DNA of 20,969 nt from positions 1 to 20,969 of IMG/VR virus record IMGVR_UViG_3300027833_000255; one strand, 5' to 3'. A program made the translations under genes and the position numbers. Positions 15,696 through 20,969 of this stretch are shown one piece after another; position 1 is the first letter of the stretch, and each line of letters begins with the position of its first letter. The stretch is from a virus. Below the pieces are notes generated by a model that worked only from the letters and a program-made list of their open reading frames with translations, ran no database searches and was not told the origin of the DNA.

Positions 15696-17315
15696 CTACC
15701 TCCTACCAGTAGTTAATACATCCAAATCAAAACCAAGGAAACTAAAGTCTTTGTTATCAGTGACAGCCATTTTGTAGCTCAAGTACCTGCCTGAGACCCT
15801 AGTGTCTATCTTGTAGTCAATTGCACCGTCAAAGGTGATGCTAGGAGAGTAAACGGGGGCAGACCCAAGCAGATCACTGGCACCAAAAGTAAAAAAGAAT
15901 TGCTTGTTGGAGTTCTCAGTGTCTACTTGCGGCAAGATCATCTTAATGACCTTATAGCCGTTAAGTGAGGACATCTCGTCAAGATCAATCCCTTGCCTCT
16001 CTAGATAAGGGCTTTTGTTAGCTTCTGTATCTAAAGGGAAAGCAAGGCTACCAGTGTCACTTAAATCTAAGCCGTAAAGCTTGGCTGAAGTGATACCATC
16101 TACGCTGTTAGCCTCACCCACAAATAGGGAGTGATTGTCATAACCTGCTTCTTGGGTGTAGTAAGTACCACCAGTAGCATCATAAGAAGAACTAGAGTCT
16201 GCATAGGACACAGAGGAACTTACAGTACCTACAGTTGCACTAGAGACATTCGGTAAATCCATGAATGACCAAGTTTGCTTCTTATAGTTGAATACAGCCG
16301 CCCTATTACATCGTGCGCCATTAGTGTATTCAGCCATGTCATCACCTGACACATAGCAAAACATTACTTCGTCTAAGTCAGGGTTATGGTGCGTAAAGCA
16401 TCTGTCAGTCTTAGCCGTGTTTAGGCCGCCAAAGATATACTCTTTGACCCTTTCATCGCAGATAGACTGGCGGGTGTGGCTATCGTGTATGTAGATATCA
16501 TCGTGGTCAAACACATAGTGAGTACCATCGACTTCCTGTATACAGTTCTGGTTGATAACGCCACATTCACTAAAGAGTTTCCTGAAGTTGTGGATAAACG
16601 CACCGCCCACAAACTCCATGAGCCAAACTTGATCCTTAGAGTAAATAATAAAGTTTGTACCTAGGGTAGCCCCATCGACAATGCCTGACTGCATCTGCAC
16701 TAGGTCATTGAAGCCAGCAGACTTAGTAGTGTCTGTAGCATCCCAAGAGTCTGGCACTGAGTTAGCCAAGGCCAAGTTGGAGTACCTGACCCTAGTAGGG
16801 TAAACCGTACCGTTTTCCGTACTGTTTAGTGCAAGCAAAAAGTCACCATAGGAACGTACCGACTCTGCTCTCCAATTGGAGTCCCAGTTAGGCAAAGCAG
16901 CAAAGCTAGAGCCACTATTAGCCATATATACAGGCACTTGGTCAGCCCTATTGATATACGTTATGTCAGCCAGATTAGTCCCTGTGACAGGGTTAGCACT
17001 GGCAGATGTAGTCGCTAGGCTACCTTGTAGACTAGATACAGCACCATTCTGGTAAGCCTTGAACTGGTAGGTGTCTGAGACCATAACTATGGATGCAAAG
17101 CCACCCCCGTAAGTACCAGGAATACCATAGGTAAATCTAGGGTTGAACCCTAGGCTATCTTTAACCTTACGAAACACAGGTGCCCTAGACACCTTGCCCT
17201 CATCGAACCTTACGTTCTTAGCCCTAGAGAAAGCATTGAGGGGGAGTGACGCTGGGCGTATATCAGTGATGACACCTATGGCACCAACATCTCTTATCTG
17301 AGGCAATCTTGCCAT
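15696..17315 (-). CDS. Tail hub/nozzle-type protein (P22 gp10-like beta-propeller candidate)
   Basis: The protein is read as 539 residues from an ATG at 17315, which has GAGAGGG eight bases upstream. A GTG at 17387 would overlap the preceding fibre gene and has no SD. The N-terminus, MARLPQIRDVGAIGVITDIRP followed by ALPLNAFSRAKNVRFDEG-like sequence, and the C-terminus, GRYLSYKM followed by a GFDLDV segment and ending GRR, match large beta-rich podovirus tail proteins of the packaged-DNA-stabilisation or nozzle type. In between are propeller-like blades: FIIYSKDQVWLMEF, YVFDHDDIYIHD, AVFNYKKQTWSFMDLP. Such proteins form the distal hub under the adaptor ring. It lies among fibre genes, consistent with a tail hub on which fibres dock. 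The fold call comes from motif pattern only. Confidence 0.72.
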   Translation of the reverse strand: MARLPQIRDVGAIGVITDIRPASLPLNAFSRAKNVRFDEGKVSRAPVFRKVKDSLGFNPRFTYGIPGTYGGGFASIVMVSDTYQFKAYQNGAVSSLQGSLATTSASANPVTGTNLADITYINRADQVPVYMANSGSSFAALPNWDSNWRAESVRSYGDFLLALNSTENGTVYPTRVRYSNLALANSVPDSWDATDTTKSAGFNDLVQMQSGIVDGATLGTNFIIYSKDQVWLMEFVGGAFIHNFRKLFSECGVINQNCIQEVDGTHYVFDHDDIYIHDSHTRQSICDERVKEYIFGGLNTAKTDRCFTHHNPDLDEVMFCYVSGDDMAEYTNGARCNRAAVFNYKKQTWSFMDLPNVSSATVGTVSSSVSYADSSSSYDATGGTYYTQEAGYDNHSLFVGEANSVDGITSAKLYGLDLSDTGSLAFPLDTEANKSPYLERQGIDLDEMSSLNGYKVIKMILPQVDTENSNKQFFFTFGASDLLGSAPVYSPSITFDGAIDYKIDTRVSGRYLSYKMAVTDNKDFSFLGFDLDVLTTGRR

Positions 17316-17368
17316 AGGGTATACCCTCTCTTTAGCTCCCTTATAACTGGGAACAGGTTCGGTATTAG

Positions 17369-18127
17369 TTAAGCTGTGCGCTTCCACATATAGACTGTAA
17401 GGAACGGCTGAACAATTGTGTGTGCTTGCCCACCCCCAGCATCTTGAGTAGCAATGGTGGCTGTAGGATCGCCAGGATTAGTGCCTGCTGGGTGGGTGTT
17501 AACGCCATTGTCATCTAGTTCCTGATACAGAATGTCGTGACTGTGTGCAGGCAACTCATTGACTGTAAGGGTGTGTGTCTTAGAGCCACCAGTGCCCTCT
17601 ACAGTATCAAAGTCAACATCATTAGGGTCTAAGCCTACAAGCACCCTACCAGCCGCCATGGCTGCCCATGTGCCACCAAAGTGAGTCGCAGGGCTAGTAG
17701 CTACCACTGAGGTATAGATGCTGCCCACGGGGTATACAGCCAGCAGAGTGGCCGTGGTGGCCGCTGGTGCAGCCCCTATTAGAGACACTACTTCGTCACC
17801 CGTAATACCTGTAGCTAGGCTAGGAGCAGAGCCGTCTGTAGTGATGGCAGCATCCGCAGCCCCTATTAGTGTCTTAACTTCAGCACCAGTAATACCAGCA
17901 GTGAGACTAGGGGTGGAGCCGTCTGAGGTGATAGCCGAAACAGGTTCAGCAACCTTGGCATTAATCTCTGTGTGAGTGCCTGTGACAGCCCCAGCAATAT
18001 TTGGGAACGTACCCTTGATAGTGGACTTGAGTAGTCTTAGGTGATCGTCTGCTTGTGCTAGGGCATCGGTTGCGGCAGGGTTTGACGTATTGAGGCTGTC
18101 AATGTAATTACCAGTTTCAAGTGCCAT
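17369..18127 (-). CDS. Short tail fibre with collar-type C-terminal domain
   Basis: The 252-residue protein has an N-terminal helix typical of virion-anchored fibres (YIDSLNTSNPAATDALAQAD, then DHLRLLKSTIKGTFPNI). Two copies of a roughly 30-residue repeat follow (residues 64-92 and 93-122; SAITSDGSTPSLTAGITGAE versus AAITTDGSAPSLATGITGDE). The C-terminal domain spans 129-252: YPVGSIYTS, HFGGTWAAM, RVLVGLDPND, LPAHSHDI and a closing QPFLTVYMWKRTA. This ending is the tail-collar / baseplate gp10 C-terminal type. The HSH at 195-197 is a common metal-binding site in trimeric fibres of this class. AGGA stands ten bases before the ATG, overlapping the stop region of the 51-residue gene. It probably forms a receptor-contacting short fibre. 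Confidence 0.82.
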   Translation of the reverse strand: MALETGNYIDSLNTSNPAATDALAQADDHLRLLKSTIKGTFPNIAGAVTGTHTEINAKVAEPVSAITSDGSTPSLTAGITGAEVKTLIGAADAAITTDGSAPSLATGITGDEVVSLIGAAPAATTATLLAVYPVGSIYTSVVATSPATHFGGTWAAMAAGRVLVGLDPNDVDFDTVEGTGGSKTHTLTVNELPAHSHDILYQELDDNGVNTHPAGTNPGDPTATIATQDAGGGQAHTIVQPFLTVYMWKRTA

Positions 18128-18141
18128 CGTGGGGGTTCCTA

Positions 18142-18297
18142 TTAGCGTTCATTGACGGTTATCCAAATCTCATGGGTAAGAAAGGCCAATCTTATGTGCC
18201 TAAATTTACCTTCATAGGAGTCAAAGTTGACTTCAAACTCAGGGAGAAAGTGGAAGTAACCGAATGTCTTAAAGTCATTCTTAAAAGTAAATCTCAT
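18142..18297 (-). CDS. 51-residue basic/aromatic protein, unknown function
   Basis: A short minus-strand gene fills the space between the spike-base-like and short-fibre genes. ATG at 18297 lies eleven bases after AGGAG, which itself overlaps the upstream gene's TAG stop; the TAA stop at 18142 overlaps the SD region of the next gene. The protein starts MRFTFKNDFKTFGYFHFLPE and ends ending in HEIWITVNER. It is unusually rich in Phe, Tyr, Trp and His, with alternating polar/aromatic residues that suggest beta strands, and has no transmembrane segment. Small proteins of this look occur among podovirus tail genes, but I know of no assigned role. The packing, SD and composition support a real gene, probably a minor virion or assembly protein. 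Confidence 0.72.
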   Translation of the reverse strand: MRFTFKNDFKTFGYFHFLPEFEVNFDSYEGKFRHIRLAFLTHEIWITVNER

Positions 18298-18311
18298 CAG
18301 GGGGTTAGCTC

Positions 18312-18575
18312 CTAGTACAGGGCTACTATGCCTGCCGCTGTAGTGCCTGTGGACTTAATGATGTTTGGGCGTATCGCCAGAGGTACACCTTTAGCTAAGT
18401 AAAACGTAGCAGTAGTACCATCGTCACCTACCACAGACACATTGCCTGCTGTAGTGGAAGCCACAATCTGCTTTGGGAGTAACGCTAGAGCATTGGTGTC
18501 ATGGGGGGTAATGGGTGCCCATCGCTTAGAGGGGGACTCTACGCCATGGTAATGGGTTGCATATGGGTCAGACAT
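18312..18575 (-). CDS. Spike-base-like small virion protein (RcGTA rcc01079-like)
   Basis: This 87-residue protein is the first gene of the leftward array. GGAGAC stands seven bases before its ATG. The sequence follows a recognisable pattern: ESPSKRWAPITPHDTNALAL (residues 13-32), GNVSVVGDDGTTATFYLAKG (44-63), then PLAIRPNIIKSTGTTAAGIV and ALY at the end. By recall this resembles the small beta-barrel 'spike base' family named from gene transfer agent protein rcc01079 and common in phages, where it sits on head spikes or other virion surfaces. The resemblance rests on the ITPxDT, GNVxVV and STGTTAxGIVALY segments, with no alignment run. The neighbour is the 51-residue gene, and the short fibre follows. 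Confidence 0.6.
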   Translation of the reverse strand: MSDPYATHYHGVESPSKRWAPITPHDTNALALLPKQIVASTTAGNVSVVGDDGTTATFYLAKGVPLAIRPNIIKSTGTTAAGIVALY

Positions 18576-18924
18576 TGGTGATGTCTCCTACAAGTTATAT
18601 GGGATTAATCGTTAGTGTTTCTCTGGGGGGACTCTGGTTAACAAAGCCTAATAACAACAACAACAAGGCGGGGGTTTACCGGCATTTTTGAATTGCCATT
18701 GGATTTAGGCCCACGGGGTCACTTTTGGGCTAGGGAACCTAAAAATCGGGGCGCAATCAGCTAACCTATTGATTTACATAGGGTTATCAGACAACGGATA
18801 TGCTATCTATTGCGCGGCTGCGGGTTGCACTGAGTAACTTAGGGCCATTGCCCATTGGTTTTACTCTGTGAAAAATATATTGGTGTAAGGCTACTATTAT
18901 TGTTTACAAATGCGGTCGTATGGG

Positions 18925-18940
18925 GGTCACCATGGTTACC
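18925..18940. promoter_or_regulatory. 16-bp near-perfect palindrome, operator candidate
   Basis: GGTCACCATGGTTACC reads the same on both strands except for one mismatched pair, centred on CCATGG. With a two-base bulge the symmetry extends to flanking TATGGG/CCCATA. A second CCATGG lies 15 bp to the right. It has the size of a dimeric repressor site. Confidence 0.45.
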
Positions 18941-18986
18941 CATACCATGGCTGTAGAGGAAGCCGAACCATATTACCTATTAACCA

Positions 18987-19170
18987 ACCTAAGTTATAAC
19001 TAGAGACTAGGGTTCACTATATGCCGCTTTTCTTTAGTCCCTAGTGACCTTGGCTATAAACTATATGTAGGTATAAGTAGTAGTTAGACCTAAGACCAAC
19101 TAAGCAACCTAAGACCAACTAAGCCAAACCATAGTTATCGCCTGTCGATCTACCGGATAACCTAAGACCA
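18987..19170 (+). repeat. CCTAAG-type iteron cluster
   Basis: Two perfect copies of ACCTAAGACCAACTAAGC start at 19088 and 19107 (period 19 bp). A partial copy, ACCTAAGACCA, is at 19160-19170, and a shorter one, ACCTAAG, at 18987-18993. An inverted copy, AACTTAGG, lies outside the cluster at 18836-18843. Spaced directed copies in a non-coding phage control region resemble initiator- or repressor-binding iterons. Function is inferred. Confidence 0.6.
19006..19045 (+). promoter_or_regulatory. Stem-loop with T7-family-like promoter core
   Basis: ACTAGGG (19006-19012) and CCCTAGT (19039-19045) form a 7-bp inverted repeat with a 26-base loop. TCACTATA (19014-19021) starts two bases after the left arm and equals the core of the T7 consensus promoter, although the upstream bases differ. 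A host-type promoter candidate follows: TTGGCT (19050-19055), 16 bp, TATAAG (19072-19077). Only one copy of the core was noticed in this window, which weakens the phage-polymerase reading. Confidence 0.3.
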
Positions 19171-19366
19171 TTACCCACCGCTTACCTACTATTTAACTTG
19201 AGTCTACCTATGGTCTGGAGTAGCCCATTGTGCGCGACGGCGTATACCGTAGGTTATATCATATAGGTGGACACAATTAGAAATGCTACAAAAGTCCTAT
19301 TTATTAGCATAATCTCCTGTTTGTTCCTTTTATTGTCTTTTTATGCCCTTTGTGCTCTTTTAGCTG

Positions 19367-19402
19367 TTGATTTAAGGACACATAGGTAGTAAATTAGTAC
19401 CT
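19367..19402 (+). promoter_or_regulatory. Sigma70-like promoter with palindromic operator
   Basis: TTGATT (19367-19372) and TAAATT (19390-19395) are 17 bp apart, each 4/6 to consensus. The -10 lies inside AGGTAGTAAATTAGTACCT (19384-19402), a 19-bp palindrome with one mismatched pair and a central unpaired base. A half-site, TTAGGTAC, recurs at 19413-19420, over the SD region of the 253-residue gene. The arrangement fits autoregulation of the rightward operon. Confidence 0.5.
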
Positions 19403-19425
19403 CATTCAGTTATTAGGTACTTTAT

Positions 19426-20187
19426 ATGCGTTATTTATCAGACAAAAAGACTACTCCGGTGGCTGGCTTGCCGCGCAGCCGTGGGTACATTATGTGGGAA
19501 GGCGCTAGTGTGTTGGATGGCTCACCTATAGCAGTCATAGCCACCATGGCGACCAGTAATGTAAAGACTGGCGACATGGTACAAACATGGATCATTCGCA
19601 CAGATGTTAACCCTGTAGAAGCCACCAAGACCGGCCAAGATTCGGCTGTTTGTGGTAATTGCCCGCATCGCCACTACAACAAAGGCGCATGCTATGTAAA
19701 TGTGGGCCAAGCGCCCAACGCTGTATATAAAGGTTACCACCGTGGCATCTACCCAGCTTTTGATCTAGCGCAGCATGGGCACCATTTTGCTGGCCGTAAG
19801 ATTCGATTAGGCGCTTATGGCGACCCAGCAGCAGCACCCTTTGCCGCAATGGCATCTATTGCACTGCTTGGCACTGGCCACACTGGCTATACCCACCAAG
19901 CCAACCACCCCAACTTTGACCCACAGTTCTACTCGCTGTGCATGGTATCGGCTGACACCCCCAAGCAGGCACTTAAGTATCAGGCCCAAGGCGCTAAGAC
20001 CTTTCGCGTGGCTATGGCTGGCGATGCGCTGTTTGATACCGAGATCGAATGTCTATCGGATAGCAAGGGCATCCAGTGCATTGACTGCGGCCTATGTGAT
20101 GGCTCCACCAAGAATATCGCGATCACCGTCCACGGCTCGCGCTCTAGTAACTTCAAATCCAATCTAATAGAGGCTGTACAACTATGA
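19426..20187 (+). CDS. Seven-cysteine protein, unknown function (DUF7227-like)
   Basis: The 253-residue protein is the first gene of the rightward operon. It has two cysteine clusters: CGNCPHRHYNKGAC (Cys76, Cys79, Cys89) near the middle, and ECLSDSKGIQCIDCGLC (Cys209, Cys218, Cys221, Cys224) near the C-terminus. Between them lie KIRLGAYGDPAAAPFAAMAS (125-144), GHTGYTHQ (151-158) and VSADTPKQAL (174-183). The spacing pattern, with TYTHQ-like and SADT segments and a closing CxxCxxC, recalls a family of uncharacterised phage and plasmid proteins (DUF7227-type). The clusters could bind zinc or an iron-sulphur centre; neither can be decided here. The SD is weak (TTAGGT, eight bases upstream). Its stop overlaps the next start (ATGA). 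Early expression is inferred from position and promoter. Confidence 0.75.
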   Translation: MRYLSDKKTTPVAGLPRSRGYIMWEGASVLDGSPIAVIATMATSNVKTGDMVQTWIIRTDVNPVEATKTGQDSAVCGNCPHRHYNKGACYVNVGQAPNAVYKGYHRGIYPAFDLAQHGHHFAGRKIRLGAYGDPAAAPFAAMASIALLGTGHTGYTHQANHPNFDPQFYSLCMVSADTPKQALKYQAQGAKTFRVAMAGDALFDTEIECLSDSKGIQCIDCGLCDGSTKNIAITVHGSRSSNFKSNLIEAVQL

Positions 20188-20399
20188 ATATCACACAAGC
20201 ACAAGCAGTAATCGACCAAGCGCACGAAATGGGTCTGATCAATGGTACTCAGGCCATCTGGCGCAGCGAAATGATTCGGCGCAAAGAGCGTTATGGCGGC
20301 AAACCTATGTTTTGGGCTGAAGCCGGACGGATGCGCGCCAACCTTTTAGATGACCTACCCCCAGTGATTACAGCAGCAAATCAGGAGGTGTCAGCATGA
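20184..20399 (+). CDS. Small early protein, unknown function
   Basis: A 71-residue protein is coupled to the preceding gene by an ATGA overlap, with GAGG ten bases upstream. It is mostly helical and charged: QAQAVIDQAHEMGLINGTQA, then WRSEMIRRKERYGGKPMFWA and EAGRMRANLLDDLPP. No cysteine pairs or membrane segment are present. The alternating helices with basic patches could bind nucleic acid or a partner protein, but no family is recognised. The next gene also overlaps by ATGA, so the three genes are one translational unit. Confidence 0.7.
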   Translation: MNITQAQAVIDQAHEMGLINGTQAIWRSEMIRRKERYGGKPMFWAEAGRMRANLLDDLPPVITAANQEVSA

Positions 20400-20587
20400 G
20401 CAACTACAAAGCAAAAATAACAAGGGATTCTGAGGGCAGATTTTTTGCCCTCGTAGTCCGTGTGGACTTTGACGGTCAAGAATCAGTCACCAACGACTAC
20501 CAATGTCGCCATTTCAAAACCGAAGCGGCTGCGCTGCGATCTACCGATAGATACATAGCCAAAACTAATCTAACTGAGGCGATATAA
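20396..20587 (+). CDS. Small early protein, unknown function
   Basis: A 63-residue protein starts at an ATG six bases after a strong AGGAGGT, overlapping the previous stop by ATGA. The first half reads as two or three beta strands (YKAKITRDSEGRFFALVVRV, then DFDGQESVTNDYQCRHF), the second as a helix (KTEAAALRSTDRYIAKTNL). The 'FKTEAAALRSTDRYI' ending resembles small phage proteins with a strand-strand-strand-helix layout seen in many early regions, though I cannot assign a family or function. The strong SD suggests high expression compared with its neighbours. Confidence 0.7.
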   Translation: MSNYKAKITRDSEGRFFALVVRVDFDGQESVTNDYQCRHFKTEAAALRSTDRYIAKTNLTEAI

Positions 20588-20589
20588 CT

Positions 20590-20969
20590 ATGAGCAATCT
20601 ACAGACTACCTACACCAACACCAAAGAAACCAAGCGCGGCCTACGTATCTGGATTGAAGGCCAGAAACTTAGTCTTGTTGGCTTTGAGCCGGAGGCGCTC
20701 TATAGCGTTTTATATGATGGCATAGCCAAGCGTATCAGCCTGCACCTAGACCCAACCAATGGCGCTAAGCGCGTCACCAAATCAACCCGCAATGGGAAGG
20801 CGCGGCCAATCATTGACCTGCAATCAAATATGGTTAACTCAGTGTTTGCTGCTGGCGAGCGCCTGCGGGTAACCTTTACCGATGGGCTGATTATCATCGA
20901 GCAGCATCACGAGGCCAGCAGCCAAGAGCAGCGCGAGCAGCGATTCACTGAGCGCAGCCAATCAGGCGG
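20590..20969 (+). CDS. Basic beta-rich protein, partial (continues beyond window)
   Basis: An open plus-strand frame of 126 codons starts at an ATG two bases after the preceding stop and continues past the right edge. Residues about 15-105 look like a compact beta module: KRGLRIWIEGQKLSLVGFEP, YDGIAKRISLHLDP, KRVTKSTRNGKARPIIDLQS, then NSVFAAGERLRVTF and DGLIIIEQH. After it comes a Gln/Glu/Arg-rich linker. The 'GxRxWIEGxxLxxxGF ... PxIDL ... GxxxxVxF' pattern recalls SymE/AbrB-like beta domains that I have seen placed in front of cytosine-C5 methyltransferase domains in some phage proteins. That memory was not checked, and the decisive part lies outside the window. A free-standing DNA-binding regulator is the main alternative. 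Confidence 0.65.
   Translation, partial: MSNLQTTYTNTKETKRGLRIWIEGQKLSLVGFEPEALYSVLYDGIAKRISLHLDPTNGAKRVTKSTRNGKARPIIDLQSNMVNSVFAAGERLRVTFTDGLIIIEQHHEASSQEQREQRFTERSQSG

Larger units (their letters stand above)
18576..19425. other. 850-bp divergent non-coding control region
   Basis: No convincing gene is seen on either strand between the leftward structural array and the rightward operon; the best frames are under 30 codons without good SDs. The region holds a TAACAACAACAACAA triplet run (18651-18665), a near-palindrome at 18925-18940, CCTAAG-type repeats (18987-19170), a stem-loop with a promoter-like core (19006-19045), a 6-bp inverted repeat ATGCTA/TAGCAT (19283-19310), and a sigma70-like promoter with a palindrome next to the rightward genes. 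Towards the leftward genes only a weak minus-strand TATAAC (18599-18594) is seen, without a good -35. The density of such signals suggests that transcription control and possibly replication initiation occur here. Confidence 0.7.

Noticed and set aside
17316-17387. Upstream GTG start (17387) for the tail hub gene
   Set aside because: It overlaps the fibre gene's 3' end and has no SD, whereas ATG at 17315 follows GAGAGGG by eight bases and starts with a family-like N-terminus.
18651-18684. AAC triplet run with flanking GCCT/AGGC as a terminator
   Set aside because: The stem is only four base pairs and no T-tract follows closely on either strand.
18910-19000. Tiny plus-strand frames (23-29 codons) in the control region
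   Set aside because: No good SD, no conserved look, and they overlap palindromes and repeats that explain the sequence better.

Overview
The window is part of a tailed double-stranded DNA bacteriophage genome (Caudoviricetes) or a very similar prophage. It most resembles a short-tailed, podovirus-type virion. The evidence is a P22-type portal, a DUF5309-type major capsid protein, a gp6-like head-tail adaptor, a beta-propeller-like tail hub and three large, Gly/Ala-rich ejection-protein candidates. No tape measure, tail tube or sheath gene is present. The sequence does not identify the host; a bacterium using ordinary Shine-Dalgarno signals fits, and nothing more specific is claimed.

Positions 1-18575 hold one long leftward (minus-strand) structural and packaging array, tightly packed with many stop/start or stop/SD overlaps. 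In order of transcription: a small spike-base-like protein, a 51-residue protein, a short tail fibre with a collar-type C-terminus, a tail hub protein, a coiled-coil tail fibre with a DUF1983-like segment, a tail assembly chaperone, a cupin-fold protein, three ejection-protein candidates, a CxxC small protein overlapping the small terminase subunit, the large terminase subunit, the portal, an 85-residue protein, an acidic scaffold, the major capsid protein, an intrinsic terminator/attenuator candidate, a small conserved-looking protein, the head-tail adaptor, and an Ala-rich tail fibre that runs off the left edge. Tail genes therefore come before packaging and head genes in transcription order.

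Positions 18576-19425 are an 850-bp non-coding divergent region. It is rich in repeats and palindromes: a CCTAAG-type iteron cluster, a near-perfect 16-bp palindrome, a stem-loop with a TCACTATA element resembling T7-family promoters, and a sigma70-like promoter whose -10 lies inside a 19-bp palindrome just upstream of the rightward genes. It is the likely control region and possibly an origin.

Positions 19426-20969 hold a rightward operon of four overlapping or closely spaced genes: a seven-cysteine protein, two small proteins of unknown function, and a partial basic, beta-rich protein that leaves the window. This is probably the start of the early or replication module. No tRNA, rRNA, CRISPR array, insertion sequence, integrase or lysis gene was recognised.
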